From the NCBI RefSeq assembly GCF_900142325.1, contig NZ_FRAM01000004.1, positions 1-64,000 on the forward strand: a stretch of DNA of 64,000 bases, given 5' to 3'. Origin of the DNA: Epilithonimonas mollis (GTDB lineage: Bacteria; Bacteroidota; Bacteroidia; Flavobacteriales; Weeksellaceae). Shown piece after piece: positions 1 to 8,515 of this stretch; the stretch's first letter is position 1, and each line of letters opens with the position of its first letter. A model generated the notes under the pieces. That model worked only from the letters and a program-made list of their open reading frames with translations, made no database searches and had not been told where the DNA came from. The translations under genes were made by a program, and so were the position numbers.

Positions 1-2
1 TC

Positions 3-1541
3 AATGTCAATACCTTCTTTGAAACCTTTATGGAGGCGGACACCGATATGGAGATCGATGCTAAAGGTGATGTAAAGTTCAAAGCTAATGTTCGCCGGTT
101 CAAGAACAATTCTCTTTTCCAGCAACTTCTATCTGAATTTATTGATATCAAAGGCGAAGAGGATAATCCCGAACTGATCCGTCCCAATAAGATCAACAAA
201 GAATATAAGATTGAGCAAAATGACTTGACGAAAGAGCAGTATGATCTATTGACGGAAAGTTTCAGCGAAACGGAAAAGGGAGCAATACTCACGCACATTC
301 TTAATGCGCGGCTGATTGCCATTTCTCCGTATTTGTCGCCTTATTATGATGGGGGATTTCCATCTGTTGACAAATTTATTGAAAACTCACCGAAGCTCAA
401 CGAAACGATGAACCTCATCCGACAGAATAAACAAGACATTCCGGAGGCTGGTCAGATCATATATTCTGAACTGGCCGTTTCTGAATTTCCAAACTTGAAA
501 GAGTATCTTGTAACCAATATTGGTTACAAGCCTGATGAAATAGGTGTCATTACTGGTGCAACGAGTAAAGCACAGAGGATATCCATTCAGAATGATTTTA
601 ATTCCGGGAAGATCAAAATCGTTATCGGCAGTGAAGCTATTCAGGAGGGAATGAATCTCCAGGAAAATACTACGGACCTATACCTGCTGTCCCTACCATA
701 CAACTTTACCACATTAAGACAGGTAGAAGGCCGTGCCTGGCGACAGGGAAATAGGCATGAAAATGTTAGGGTGAACTTTATGCTCACCAATGATAGCATT
801 GATGTTTTTATGCTGCAGAAATTACAATCGAAACAGGCAAGATATCTGGAAGCGATGAAGAAGGGAGCTGATGTGCTGGACATTTCGGATATCAGCACAC
901 AGGAACTTAAAACCTCAATCATAACGAATCCTGAAACAAGGGCTAATATTGAGATCGAGTTGCTGAAGAAAAAAATTGAAAGTGAGAAAAATAAATATCT
1001 GGCAAATATTGCGTTCGTCCTTAGAAAACAAGAAGATTTTCTTAAGGTGAAAGAGATGGTGACTAAAGCTGAACATTCCTTTAACAGAATTTTAGGTTAT
1101 TCTCAAGATGGTGATATAAATGCTAATTACTGGAAAAATCAACTTCCATCTTACCGGAAAACGATTGACCTTGCTAAAGTGGAAGTTCAGAAAACAATCG
1201 AAGTTTTAGCTGAAAAGGGAGTCAATGTTGTGCATATTGAGCTTCAGACAAAAATTGTTCAAGAAAAAATTGCTGAATTAGATAAAAAAATAGAAGGACT
1301 TTCTAATTTGAAAGCGAATTTAATTCTGCGGTATCAAATGGAAAAAGAGGAGAAATTGATTAAGACTCTAACTTTTGATAAAATAAAAGAAATGTCGGAA
1401 GAAAATTCGAAATTATTTTTAGATTATTATAAAATAGAGCACGCTCAACTTATAGAAAATGACGAACTAATGAAAATTCATGAAAAGTCGCAATTATTAG
1501 ATGATGATAACTATTCTAATTCATTTGGCAAAAAGAGATAG
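3..1541 (+). CDS. C-terminal part of a giant conjugative-element helicase/methylase-like protein (left edge cut)
   Basis: The frame is already open at nucleotide 3, so the gene begins outside the window; the ATG at 30 is internal. What remains is the second RecA-like domain of a SNF2-type superfamily 2 helicase. Motif V (GSEAIQEGMNLQ) is near 630-662 and motif VI (QVEGRAWRQGN) is at 720-752, where both arginines are present. The last 200 residues are rich in Lys, Glu and Leu and look like coiled coil. In Bacteroidota, proteins of this kind are the C-terminal halves of very large N6-methylase/helicase proteins carried by integrative and conjugative elements; that identity is knowledge of the family, not seen here because the N-terminus is missing. 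A strong terminator follows 133 bp downstream. Confidence 0.75.
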   Translation, partial: NVNTFFETFMEADTDMEIDAKGDVKFKANVRRFKNNSLFQQLLSEFIDIKGEEDNPELIRPNKINKEYKIEQNDLTKEQYDLLTESFSETEKGAILTHILNARLIAISPYLSPYYDGGFPSVDKFIENSPKLNETMNLIRQNKQDIPEAGQIIYSELAVSEFPNLKEYLVTNIGYKPDEIGVITGATSKAQRISIQNDFNSGKIKIVIGSEAIQEGMNLQENTTDLYLLSLPYNFTTLRQVEGRAWRQGNRHENVRVNFMLTNDSIDVFMLQKLQSKQARYLEAMKKGADVLDISDISTQELKTSIITNPETRANIEIELLKKKIESEKNKYLANIAFVLRKQEDFLKVKEMVTKAEHSFNRILGYSQDGDINANYWKNQLPSYRKTIDLAKVEVQKTIEVLAEKGVNVVHIELQTKIVQEKIAELDKKIEGLSNLKANLILRYQMEKEEKLIKTLTFDKIKEMSEENSKLFLDYYKIEHAQLIENDELMKIHEKSQLLDDDNYSNSFGKKR

Positions 1542-1673
1542 TTATACATTACAATTTTTAAAATTTATTTTAATTTTGTAAGCTACTGATATTAACATTT
1601 CATCTAAAATAATCTTCTCTAAATTAGAATCATTCAACTTAATATTTATATATTCCAGATTTATCTTAAATGG

Positions 1674-1703
1674 CCTTACAACCTTTTGTAAGGTGTTTTT
1701 TTT
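1674..1703 (+). terminator. Intrinsic terminator of the helicase gene
   Basis: An 8-bp perfect stem CCTTACAA/TTGTAAGG with a 4-base loop is followed by a run of nine T with one G near its start. It lies 133 bp after the helicase stop and before the small ORF at 1822. Confidence 0.75.
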
Positions 1704-1821
1704 GCTTTTTATTGTCGATTTTTACTTGTAGAAAGAAAGGAATTTAATTATCGTTTTTCATTAAGAAAGTTTTCATTTAATTGAAAAATATTTAGTCCCT
1801 TGTTCGATATATCTTTTAATA

Positions 1822-2043
1822 TTGGCTATAAGAAAAACAAAGAAACGCTCTACAATTGATGGTTCAAATAATTTTGATCCTTTTTCTATTGTGAATTTTC
1901 GTGAAATGCCTTTAGATGTAGCAATAAGAATACTCAAAAATTCAGGGATCAATGTTGCAGAGGAAGAGGCATCTGAAATTTTAGCTTTAGCACATTCACT
2001 CGCTAAAATAACTATTAAAGAGTTTATTTTAAACCAAGATTAA
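1822..2043 (+). CDS. Small conserved-looking protein, possibly element-borne
   Basis: 73 residues read from a TTG; the first ATG in frame is at 1906 and would remove the basic N-terminus (AIRKTKKRST). No function recognised. The C-terminal half (residues 29-70) reads as two amphipathic helices with the pattern A-IL--GI-V--EEA-EIL-L---L--I. From memory this resembles short proteins found beside mobile-element genes in Bacteroidota, but I cannot confirm it. Position just after the helicase and its terminator suggests it belongs to the same element. No clear ribosome binding site, so the start is uncertain. Confidence 0.45.
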   Translation: MAIRKTKKRSTIDGSNNFDPFSIVNFREMPLDVAIRILKNSGINVAEEEASEILALAHSLAKITIKEFILNQD

Positions 2044-2999
2044 TTCACATATTATTGCTTAAAATGTATTATAGAAATTTATAAAATGACTAATTAAAGT
2101 ATTTGCCACCAAGTCTTATAACAAACTAAAAATTTTATCTAAATTCTCTATATTTCAATCTGAGATAATAAATGACGAGAGTTTAGCAATTATTAACTGT
2201 CTGATTTCTGCTATTTATCTGAAATGATTTTTATTCAATTTTCATAATGTAAAGAAAACTGTCTAATCTTTTAGACGGCTCTTTCTTACAGATAAATTAT
2301 ATGTCTTATTTTTTTAATAAATTTCGATAAAGTCTACACAACTATGAATATTGCATTTCTCACTATTTACAATAAGTATGAGTTTGATGGGTGTTTTCTC
2401 AGTTATGCAGATGTCAAAAGCCAGAGTGTGATTTTATTGTTGCTGGAACAATGCTTTTATGCAGAGGTTATTTAATGCTTTCTGTAAGTCATAATATTGC
2501 TCTTCTATCTTTCAAATATACTAATCGGCTCAGGGTAAGCATTGACGGGCTGATAATGAATGGATTTTTTATGACAATTTGGTTCATTTTTGATGAATTT
2601 CCAATCCAGCATTGATTCTAACTCATTAATTGGATATTCCTTATTTTTTGTTTTGAATTGGCTTTGTTGTTATCAGCTTTACCTTTAATAACAGCAAATC
2701 TATTTGGAATAAAGTATTTCGGAGCTATGTTGGTATTGGCATTTGCTTTCAAGGATTTGGTATGAGATGCATTACGAGTGCCAACAGTATTTTCGCTTGC
2801 AGAGATTATCTGTTATCGTAATGGATTTTTTATTCCTGTTATATCTTTTATAGTATCGATAGATTTAGTTTTTATAGCAAAAAACCACTAATAACTGATT
2901 AAGGTTTTCAAGATAAATCCAAATACAAATCTCATTATGGAACAACTTATTCAGAACAAAAATAGCAACCTTAAAGTTATATAAACATTAAACTGAAAT
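2044..2999. other. Gene-poor, decayed stretch between mobile element and GH97 remnant
   Basis: About 950 bp without a convincing intact gene. A 74-codon open frame at 2391-2615 has odd composition and no recognisable motif. A hydrophobic reading frame at 2652-2891 is broken by a stop. The sequence is AT-rich and looks like old debris at the edge of an inserted element. No tRNA or clear attachment site seen. Confidence 0.4.
2652..2891 (+). pseudogene. Broken membrane-protein-like reading frame
   Basis: Read from 2652, the frame gives a hydrophobic segment (ALLLSALPLITANLFG, then AMLVLAFAFKDLV). A TGA at 2763-2765 interrupts it, and the same frame continues with DALRVPTVFSLAEI and a second hydrophobic stretch to a stop near 2891. 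The pattern of two membrane spans joined by a polar link suggests a relic of a transporter, but I do not recognise the family. It could also be chance in AT-rich DNA. Confidence 0.2.
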
Positions 3000-3587
3000 A
3001 TGTATTTTTGCTCCCGAATCAATTATGGTGGCAATCCACCGGAAAATACGACAATCGTCCCTTTTACAAGAGGTTTGGCTGGCCCTATTGATTTTACACC
3101 TGGCACTTTCAACTTCAAAAATATGGCTTTACCAAATACGAAAGTTCATACAACCTTGGCGAAACAATTGGCATTGTCTGTTGTGATCTACAGTCCGCTT
3201 CAAATGGCTTCTGATATGATCGAAAACTATGAGAACAATCCAGCGTTTGAGTTCATCACATCGTGCCCTACAGACTGGAGCAAAACCGTAGTTCCGGATG
3301 CAAAAATTGGCGAATTTGTAACGATTGCCCGAAAAGATAAAGTGTCCGAAAATTGGTTCTTGGGAAGTATCACCAACATAGATGCGAGAACTGCAAAATT
3401 AAATTTAAAGTTTCTGGACCCAAATAAAAAATACATAGCAAAAATTTTCCGGGATGGTAAAGATTCGGATTACGAAACTAATCCTTATCTAATAATCATT
3501 GAGAAGAAAGAAGTTGACAGTAAAACGATTTTGTCAGTCGAACTGGCAAGAAGTGGAGGAGTGGCTATAATATTCTCACAATTATAG
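3000..3587 (+). pseudogene. GH97 alpha-glucosidase (SusB-like), C-terminal remnant
   Basis: 195 residues matching only the last third of glycoside hydrolase family 97 enzymes, which are normally about 650-700 residues. GGNPPENTT followed by PFTRGLAGPIDFTPG is the familiar end of the GH97 catalytic barrel. The C-terminal beta-sandwich follows (ENWFLGSITNIDART, then KYIAKIFRDG). The first ten codons after the ATG do not belong to the family, so the N-terminal beta-sandwich and most of the barrel are lost. GH97 enzymes cleave alpha-glucosides (retaining, calcium-dependent) or alpha-galactosides in the periplasm. This fragment cannot be active. It is probably a gene destroyed when the neighbouring element inserted or was rearranged. 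Confidence 0.8.
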
Positions 3588-3719
3588 ATTTTTATTATTT
3601 TTTAGATGGTTATTCTTCAATGTTGAAAAGTAACCTTCTTTTTTTTATGGGTTGAGAAAAAATCTTAAAATTTTCGATTTTAAATTGAGACTTTTTCGGT
3701 TGGAAGCCTTATCTTAAAG

Positions 3720-3828
3720 ACAGTTAAGCATTGTTAAACTGTTCAAGTCCTCTACAAAAGTGTTCGAAAAATGTACCGCTGAGGTCACTTGGCGGTAAAA
3801 AGCATTTTTCAAAAATGCTTTTTTTTTA
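3720..3828 (+). ncRNA. Candidate structured small RNA
   Basis: No reading frame covers 3588-3972, yet the sequence holds three successive hairpins on the plus strand: ACAGTT/AACTGT (3720-3742), ACCGC/GCGGT (3775-3796), and a terminator stem running straight into a T run (3797-3828). An orphan terminator preceded by other hairpins suggests the 3' end of a short RNA. A tRNA-like TTCAAGTCC at 3741-3750 lacks a matching stem, so it is not a tRNA. No family recognised. Confidence 0.3.
3797..3828 (+). terminator. Orphan intrinsic terminator
   Basis: Stem AAGCATTTTT/AAAAATGCTT followed by at least seven T. It is 210 bp past the GH97 remnant and 145 bp before the next gene, so it may end the GH97 transcript or a small RNA. 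Confidence 0.65.
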
Positions 3829-3947
3829 AGTCAATGTTAATCAGTATAATTCATTGGATTACTGAATTCAATTGAAGTGTTCTAAAAAACTGTTCTTTAA
3901 AGAGATCTATTTGATAATATTTCCTGATTATTTGGCAGTCTAATTGT

Positions 3948-3955
3948 TATTTTTG
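3948..3955 (+). promoter_or_regulatory. Candidate -7 box of the TPR regulator gene
   Basis: TATTTTTG matches the Bacteroidetes TAnnTTTG box, 17 bp before the ATG at 3973. There is no well-spaced -33 TTTG (the nearest is 13 bp upstream). Confidence 0.35.
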
Positions 3956-3972
3956 CTGGCAAGCTCTATGTA

Positions 3973-5481
3973 ATGAATAACTTCTTATTAAAAATTTTTC
4001 TTCTGTCAAGTTGTTTCTTCTCTGTTTGTCTTTATGCTCAGGATAAGAACCGGCAAAAAATTGACCAGCTATTCAAATTGACTGAAAAATACTCTTGGGA
4101 AAACCGTATAAAAGCTCTAAAATATGCGCAGCAGGCTCTAACTATTGCTGAAAAGATTAATGATCCTGAAAAAAAATCATATAGCTATGTATATATAGCT
4201 CAGGTGCTCAGTTTTTTAGGTGTAACTGACAGTAGCCTGGACTATTTGAGCAAGGCATCAGATGAACGCTATACATCAGGCGACAAGGTTTTACAGGCCT
4301 TTATCAAACAGGAAAAATCAGCTAATTTTGGAAGACTTGGCTTAAATGATCAGGTTTTAAAAGAGAACGAGCAGATCATTCTCCTGCTTGATCAGATAAA
4401 TACGCCAAAAGCCGCAAGGATCCGTTTGAGGGCATATGGTAATATAGCTGCTCATTATATGAATATTGGTGAGTATAAATTGGCATTGCATTATACAAAT
4501 CTGGCAGAAAACAGTTCTAAAGATAGCCTGCTACAAAAAACGGAACATATCAAAGGTGCAATATCCAACCTACAGGTTAATAAAGGTTATCTATATCTGT
4601 ACGGATACAAGAATCAGGACTCCGCATTTTACTACTTCAAAAAAGCACTTGCAACGGTAATAGATGAAAAAGAAGAATCGAAATCCAGTGCTTTCAAAGC
4701 AATGGGAGAGTATTACAGCCTACGTCAGAATCAGGAAAAATCTTTACATTATTATCTTTTAGCTGTTAAGGACATAGAAAACCGAAAACTGAATATCCTG
4801 AATTATAAAGCTGAATTATTTAAGAAAATCTCAGATCTCTATGCAAAACTTGGTCACACTAAGCAATCTGAATCTTTTCTGGAACTTTATAATCGTGAGA
4901 ATCAAATTACAGTGAATAGCAATCCTGAAAATATCCGGAAAGCAGTAGACGTGATCTTAAGCGAAACCAATAAAACAAGAGATGATGAGTATACTGGTAT
5001 CGTTACTATATTCCTTACTTTAATCATTATGGTGATTATAATTTCAATCGGACACCATCAAAGCAGAAATAAAAAAATAAAAAAAGTACTGGAACAAACA
5101 GAGAGCCGGCTCGCAATGAAGAGAAGGTTAATTGCCGCTAATGAAGCAGAAAAATTATTGCTGCAAGGAAAAATTCATAATACTTCCGGTGAATTATTAA
5201 GTCTTGTTAAATCAAGAGATTTATCTTTCTACCACCGTTTTAATGAAATCTATCCTGATTTTCAAAGAAAATTGCTATTGATTAACCGGGATATCAGCAG
5301 CAGCGAATTTATTTTACTTGCCTACGTCTATCTGGATATTGAGACTAAAGATATTGCAGACCTCACCTATAAATCAATTAGAACTGTACAAAACAGAAAG
5401 TATAACCTTAGAAAAAAATTAGGACTTAAAAGTAATCAGGATTTTCATATCTGGTTAAAAGAATTGATGACTGATCTTTAA
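3973..5481 (+). CDS. TPR-repeat membrane regulator with C-terminal LuxR-like HTH
   Basis: 502 residues. A signal peptide covers residues 1-22 (ends LYA before QDKN). The periplasmic part, to about residue 320, is built of helical tetratricopeptide-like repeats. One membrane span lies at about 340-361, followed by a basic cytoplasmic coiled coil and a DNA-binding tail at about 440-490 (SSEFILLAYVYLDIETKDIA, then SIRTVQNRKYNLRKKLGL), typical of the LuxR/GerE-type helix-turn-helix. Such one-component proteins are common in Flavobacteriia and are thought to link a periplasmic or envelope signal to transcription. The ligand and targets are unknown. It stands alone. Confidence 0.75.
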   Translation: MNNFLLKIFLLSSCFFSVCLYAQDKNRQKIDQLFKLTEKYSWENRIKALKYAQQALTIAEKINDPEKKSYSYVYIAQVLSFLGVTDSSLDYLSKASDERYTSGDKVLQAFIKQEKSANFGRLGLNDQVLKENEQIILLLDQINTPKAARIRLRAYGNIAAHYMNIGEYKLALHYTNLAENSSKDSLLQKTEHIKGAISNLQVNKGYLYLYGYKNQDSAFYYFKKALATVIDEKEESKSSAFKAMGEYYSLRQNQEKSLHYYLLAVKDIENRKLNILNYKAELFKKISDLYAKLGHTKQSESFLELYNRENQITVNSNPENIRKAVDVILSETNKTRDDEYTGIVTIFLTLIIMVIIISIGHHQSRNKKIKKVLEQTESRLAMKRRLIAANEAEKLLLQGKIHNTSGELLSLVKSRDLSFYHRFNEIYPDFQRKLLLINRDISSSEFILLAYVYLDIETKDIADLTYKSIRTVQNRKYNLRKKLGLKSNQDFHIWLKELMTDL

Positions 5482-5750
5482 TTAAATTCTGTTAATAAAT
5501 AATCTAGGTGCATTGTTATCTGTTTTTACCCATGAGACTGGTGTAATGTTACGTTTTTGATTTGTAATATATTGATATATAATTGATTGTAAAAAAGAGT
5601 ATCAGGTGAGTATTATGATAATTGCTTTAGTTGTCCAAGATCATTTGCTTTGTAGTAGTGATTAAACATCACAAAATTTCGTTTAATTTTCCCGGACACA
5701 AATTTTATATATAGATCTGTACATAAGTATCAATTTATTACAGTAATTTA

Positions 5751-5784
5751 AATTAAGGAGGTTTTAATCTCCTTAATTTTTTTA
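5751..5784 (+). terminator. Strong intrinsic terminator
   Basis: A 10-bp perfect stem AATTAAGGAG/CTCCTTAATT with an 8-base loop, followed by T7. Nearest upstream gene on this strand ends at 5481. Confidence 0.7.
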
Positions 5785-6041
5785 TATAATATCCTAACTT
5801 AAAAAGATGTAATGTCTTTTACTATTAAAATAGCATTTCCTAAAGGAGTTACAATAATCTCAAATTACCATTCTGATCGAATTCGATTTTTTAAACACTT
5901 TATTGGCGGAGAGCAGCAAAGACCTAATTATCTTTTGAATAATTAAAACATTATTGATAGACGCTAACAGGTATTCTTTTTCTATTGTTAGAATCTAATT
6001 TAAAACTAGGAATTAATAAACTGATCATTAAAGTAGTTTAC

Positions 6042-6049
6042 TAATTTTG
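6042..6049 (+). promoter_or_regulatory. Candidate -7 box of nrdDG
   Basis: TAATTTTG fits TAnnTTTG and would give a leader of about 85 nt before nrdD. No -33 TTTG and no canonical FNR palindrome (TTGAT-4-ATCAA) seen nearby. Confidence 0.35.
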
Positions 6050-6142
6050 TTTCGCTGGGATTTTTAAAATCAAATCGATTTCAAATCTACACTTTATGTT
6101 ATCTGAACAGCGTGCTTAAATATCTTTATCTTCTTATATATT

Positions 6143-7936
6143 ATGAAAAACAAATTCACCAGACTTAATGAGGAACAGCTGACCACCAAATCCAGTTTCA
6201 TCGAAAATTATTTGAAATCGCAAAATGCTGCAAGTGGTGCATTATTCGACTCCAATGCTAATGTCTCCAATAAAAATATTGCGACAATGGAAGCCGAACT
6301 GAATAAAGATATCAATATACAGGTTAATCGAAAACTTGTCTTTAACAAAATACATGAACTTTTCGGAGAAGACCTGGCTAATGAATACATCAGGCAATTG
6401 GAAGAACATGAGATCTATGTCCATGACGAAACCAGCCTTAAACCTTATTGCGCAAGTGTTTCAATGTACCCTTTGCTATTAGATGGATTGACGACACTTG
6501 GCGGTGAGTCTAAAGCTCCTAAACATTTGACGAGCTTTTGCGGATCATTTGTTAACTTTTTGTTTTCAGTTTCATCCCAATTTGCGGGGGCCGTTGCTAC
6601 AGTAGAGTTCCTATTATATTTTGATCATTTTGCCCAAAAAGATTTTGGAGAAAATTACCTTCAAAATTATCATAAAATGATTGAAAATGAACTTCAGCAT
6701 GTCGTTTATGCGATTAACCAGCCGGCTGCGGCCAGAGGCTATCAATCCGTATTTTGGAATATTTCAATCTATGATCAATCTTATTTTGAATCCATGTTTG
6801 GAACATTCGTTTTTCCTGACGGAACCATGCCGGATTATCCTTCTCTAGATCGGCTTCAACAGTTTTTTATGCAATGGTTTAACAAAGAACGATCAAAGGC
6901 TGTCCTCACTTTTCCCGTAATTACAGCAGCAATGCTCACAAAAGATAAAAAGGTATTGGATGAATCTTTTTCTGATTTTTGCTCCAAAGAACTAAGCGAA
7001 GGCAATTCATTTTTCATTTATCAATCAGAAAATGCAGATTCTTTGGCAAGTTGTTGCCGTTTGAGAAATGAAATTTCTGACAACACTTTCAGTTATTCTT
7101 TAGGAGCTGGCGGGGTTTCTACCGGAAGTATTAATGTAATTACGATCAATATGAACCGTCTTTATCAAAAAGGACTTTCTCTGGATATTATGATTGATAA
7201 TATTCACAAATATCAGGTGGCTTTCAGAAGTCTTATTCAGGATTATAAAAATGCGGGGATGCTTCCTGTTTATGATGCCGGATTTATTTCCCTGGATAAA
7301 CAATTTTTAACGATCGGGATCAACGGAATGGTTGAGGCAGCAGAATTTCATAACATAGAAATTTCGGATAATGAATGTTACAAAAAATTCATTAATGATA
7401 ATTTGAAGCTGATTTATGATAAAAATAAAAAAGCAAAGAAAACTTACGGGTTTATGTTTAATACAGAATTTGTCCCTGCTGAAAATTTAGGTGTGAAAAA
7501 TGCAAATTGGGATAGAGCAGATGGCCTTTTTGTCCCGAGAGATTGCTACAATTCTTATTTTTATATTGTTGAAGATGGGAGTCAAAATCTGATTGATAAA
7601 TTTTATCTCCACGGAAACGATTACATTAAATATCTGGATGGCGGATCTGCCTACCATTGCAATTTGGAGGAATATCCTACCCGGAAAGGTTTTAAAAAAT
7701 TATTGGATGTAGCAGCATATACAGGCTGCAATTATTTTTGCTTCAATATAAAGGTTACTGTCTGTAATACATGCGGATTTATCAATAAAAGAACAATGAA
7801 TCACTGTACAGAATGCCATTCCACCAACATTGACTACGCGACAAGAATAATTGGATATCTGAAAAAAGTTACTAATTTCTCGAAGGACCGTCAAAAAGAA
7901 GAAAATATCAGATATTACGGCAATGCTGAAGTATGA
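6143..7936 (+). CDS. nrdD: Anaerobic ribonucleoside-triphosphate reductase
   Basis: Class III ribonucleotide reductase, which makes deoxynucleoside triphosphates without oxygen using a glycyl radical. The radical site is Gly571 in RIIGYLKK. Just before it, the zinc site has two CxxC pairs (Cys541/544 and Cys555/558). The reaction-chamber cysteines are likely Cys103 (PYCASVS) and Cys304 or Cys305 (ASCCRLR), about 200 residues apart as in the phage T4 enzyme. At 597 residues it is shorter than E. coli NrdD (712) and lacks the N-terminal ATP-cone, so overall activity regulation by dATP may be absent or different. Its 3' end overlaps nrdG by 14 bp, which implies coupled translation. Confidence 0.93.
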   Translation: MKNKFTRLNEEQLTTKSSFIENYLKSQNAASGALFDSNANVSNKNIATMEAELNKDINIQVNRKLVFNKIHELFGEDLANEYIRQLEEHEIYVHDETSLKPYCASVSMYPLLLDGLTTLGGESKAPKHLTSFCGSFVNFLFSVSSQFAGAVATVEFLLYFDHFAQKDFGENYLQNYHKMIENELQHVVYAINQPAAARGYQSVFWNISIYDQSYFESMFGTFVFPDGTMPDYPSLDRLQQFFMQWFNKERSKAVLTFPVITAAMLTKDKKVLDESFSDFCSKELSEGNSFFIYQSENADSLASCCRLRNEISDNTFSYSLGAGGVSTGSINVITINMNRLYQKGLSLDIMIDNIHKYQVAFRSLIQDYKNAGMLPVYDAGFISLDKQFLTIGINGMVEAAEFHNIEISDNECYKKFINDNLKLIYDKNKKAKKTYGFMFNTEFVPAENLGVKNANWDRADGLFVPRDCYNSYFYIVEDGSQNLIDKFYLHGNDYIKYLDGGSAYHCNLEEYPTRKGFKKLLDVAAYTGCNYFCFNIKVTVCNTCGFINKRTMNHCTECHSTNIDYATRIIGYLKKVTNFSKDRQKEENIRYYGNAEV

Positions 7937-8387
7937 CAGTTACGATATTGTACTGCAGGAGATCCCTAACGAAATTTCTCTGTGCTTTACCATTACAGGC
8001 TGTCAATTGGCTTGTGATGGTTGTCATTCTGAACACCTCTGGAATCTCAAAAATGGGAAAAGACTGAGTCCCGATATGTTTGAAAAATTACTTTTAAAAT
8101 ATTGTGAAACAATTACCTGTGTGATTTTTATGGGAGGAGAGTGGTGCAGTGCTGATCTTCTTATTTTATTAGCTTTGGCAAAAAAAAGATTTCTGAAGGT
8201 GGCCTTATATACAGGTTTAAATGAAAAGCAAATGCAAAGAAAATATCCTGACTTATTGGCAAATCTGGATTTTATAAAAACAGGAAAATGGATTTCCGGT
8301 TTAGGTGGACTTGGGAGTTCCAAAACCAATCAAGTCCTAAGAAATCTAAAGTCTGGGGAAATATTAAACAAATATTTTCATCACTGA
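7923..8387 (+). CDS. nrdG: Anaerobic ribonucleotide reductase activating enzyme (radical SAM)
   Basis: 154 residues, the usual size for NrdG. The radical-SAM motif CxxxCxxC is Cys27-Cys31-Cys34 (TGCQLACDGCH), binding a 4Fe-4S cluster that cleaves S-adenosylmethionine to generate the glycyl radical on NrdD. MGGEW at about residues 70-74 corresponds to the GGE motif of activases. It overlaps the end of nrdD by 14 bp and forms a two-gene operon with it, closed by the bidirectional terminator at 8477-8512. Confidence 0.92.
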   Translation: MLKYDSYDIVLQEIPNEISLCFTITGCQLACDGCHSEHLWNLKNGKRLSPDMFEKLLLKYCETITCVIFMGGEWCSADLLILLALAKKRFLKVALYTGLNEKQMQRKYPDLLANLDFIKTGKWISGLGGLGSSKTNQVLRNLKSGEILNKYFHH

Positions 8388-8476
8388 TCTTTCAAATTAC
8401 TTGTGTGGATATTTGTAATTCAAGGCTTATTATACAATACATTCTTCAATCATCCTTCTTATATGTGAAAAATAAA

Positions 8477-8512
8477 AAAAACAGTCTTAATTCCGGATTA
8501 AGACTGTTTTTA
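8477..8512. terminator. Bidirectional terminator between nrdG and the SDR gene
   Basis: Stem AAAACAGTCTTAAT/ATTAAGACTGTTTT with a TCCGG loop, A-rich on the left and T-rich on the right, placed between two convergent genes. Confidence 0.85.
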
Positions 8513-8515
8513 ATT

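Larger units (their letters stand above)
5482..6142. other. 660-bp intergenic region with an orphan terminator
   Basis: No gene I can support. It contains a strong terminator at 5751-5784, which lies 270 bp past the TPR gene and so could end a small RNA. A 44-codon frame at 5812-5946 is read from an ATG but has no motif. A -7 box for nrdD is at 6042. Confidence 0.4.

Noticed and set aside
2391-2615. 74-codon open frame in the decayed region
   Set aside because: No ribosome binding site, mixed composition, no motif, and it lies among broken reading frames.
3735-3765. tRNA-like TTCAAGTCC sequence
   Set aside because: The bases that should form the T-stem and acceptor stem do not pair, so it is not a tRNA or a clear tRNA-end attachment site.
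5812-5946. 44-codon open frame downstream of the orphan terminator
   Set aside because: Possible, but short, without motif, and without clear promoter or ribosome binding site; I could not support it as a gene.
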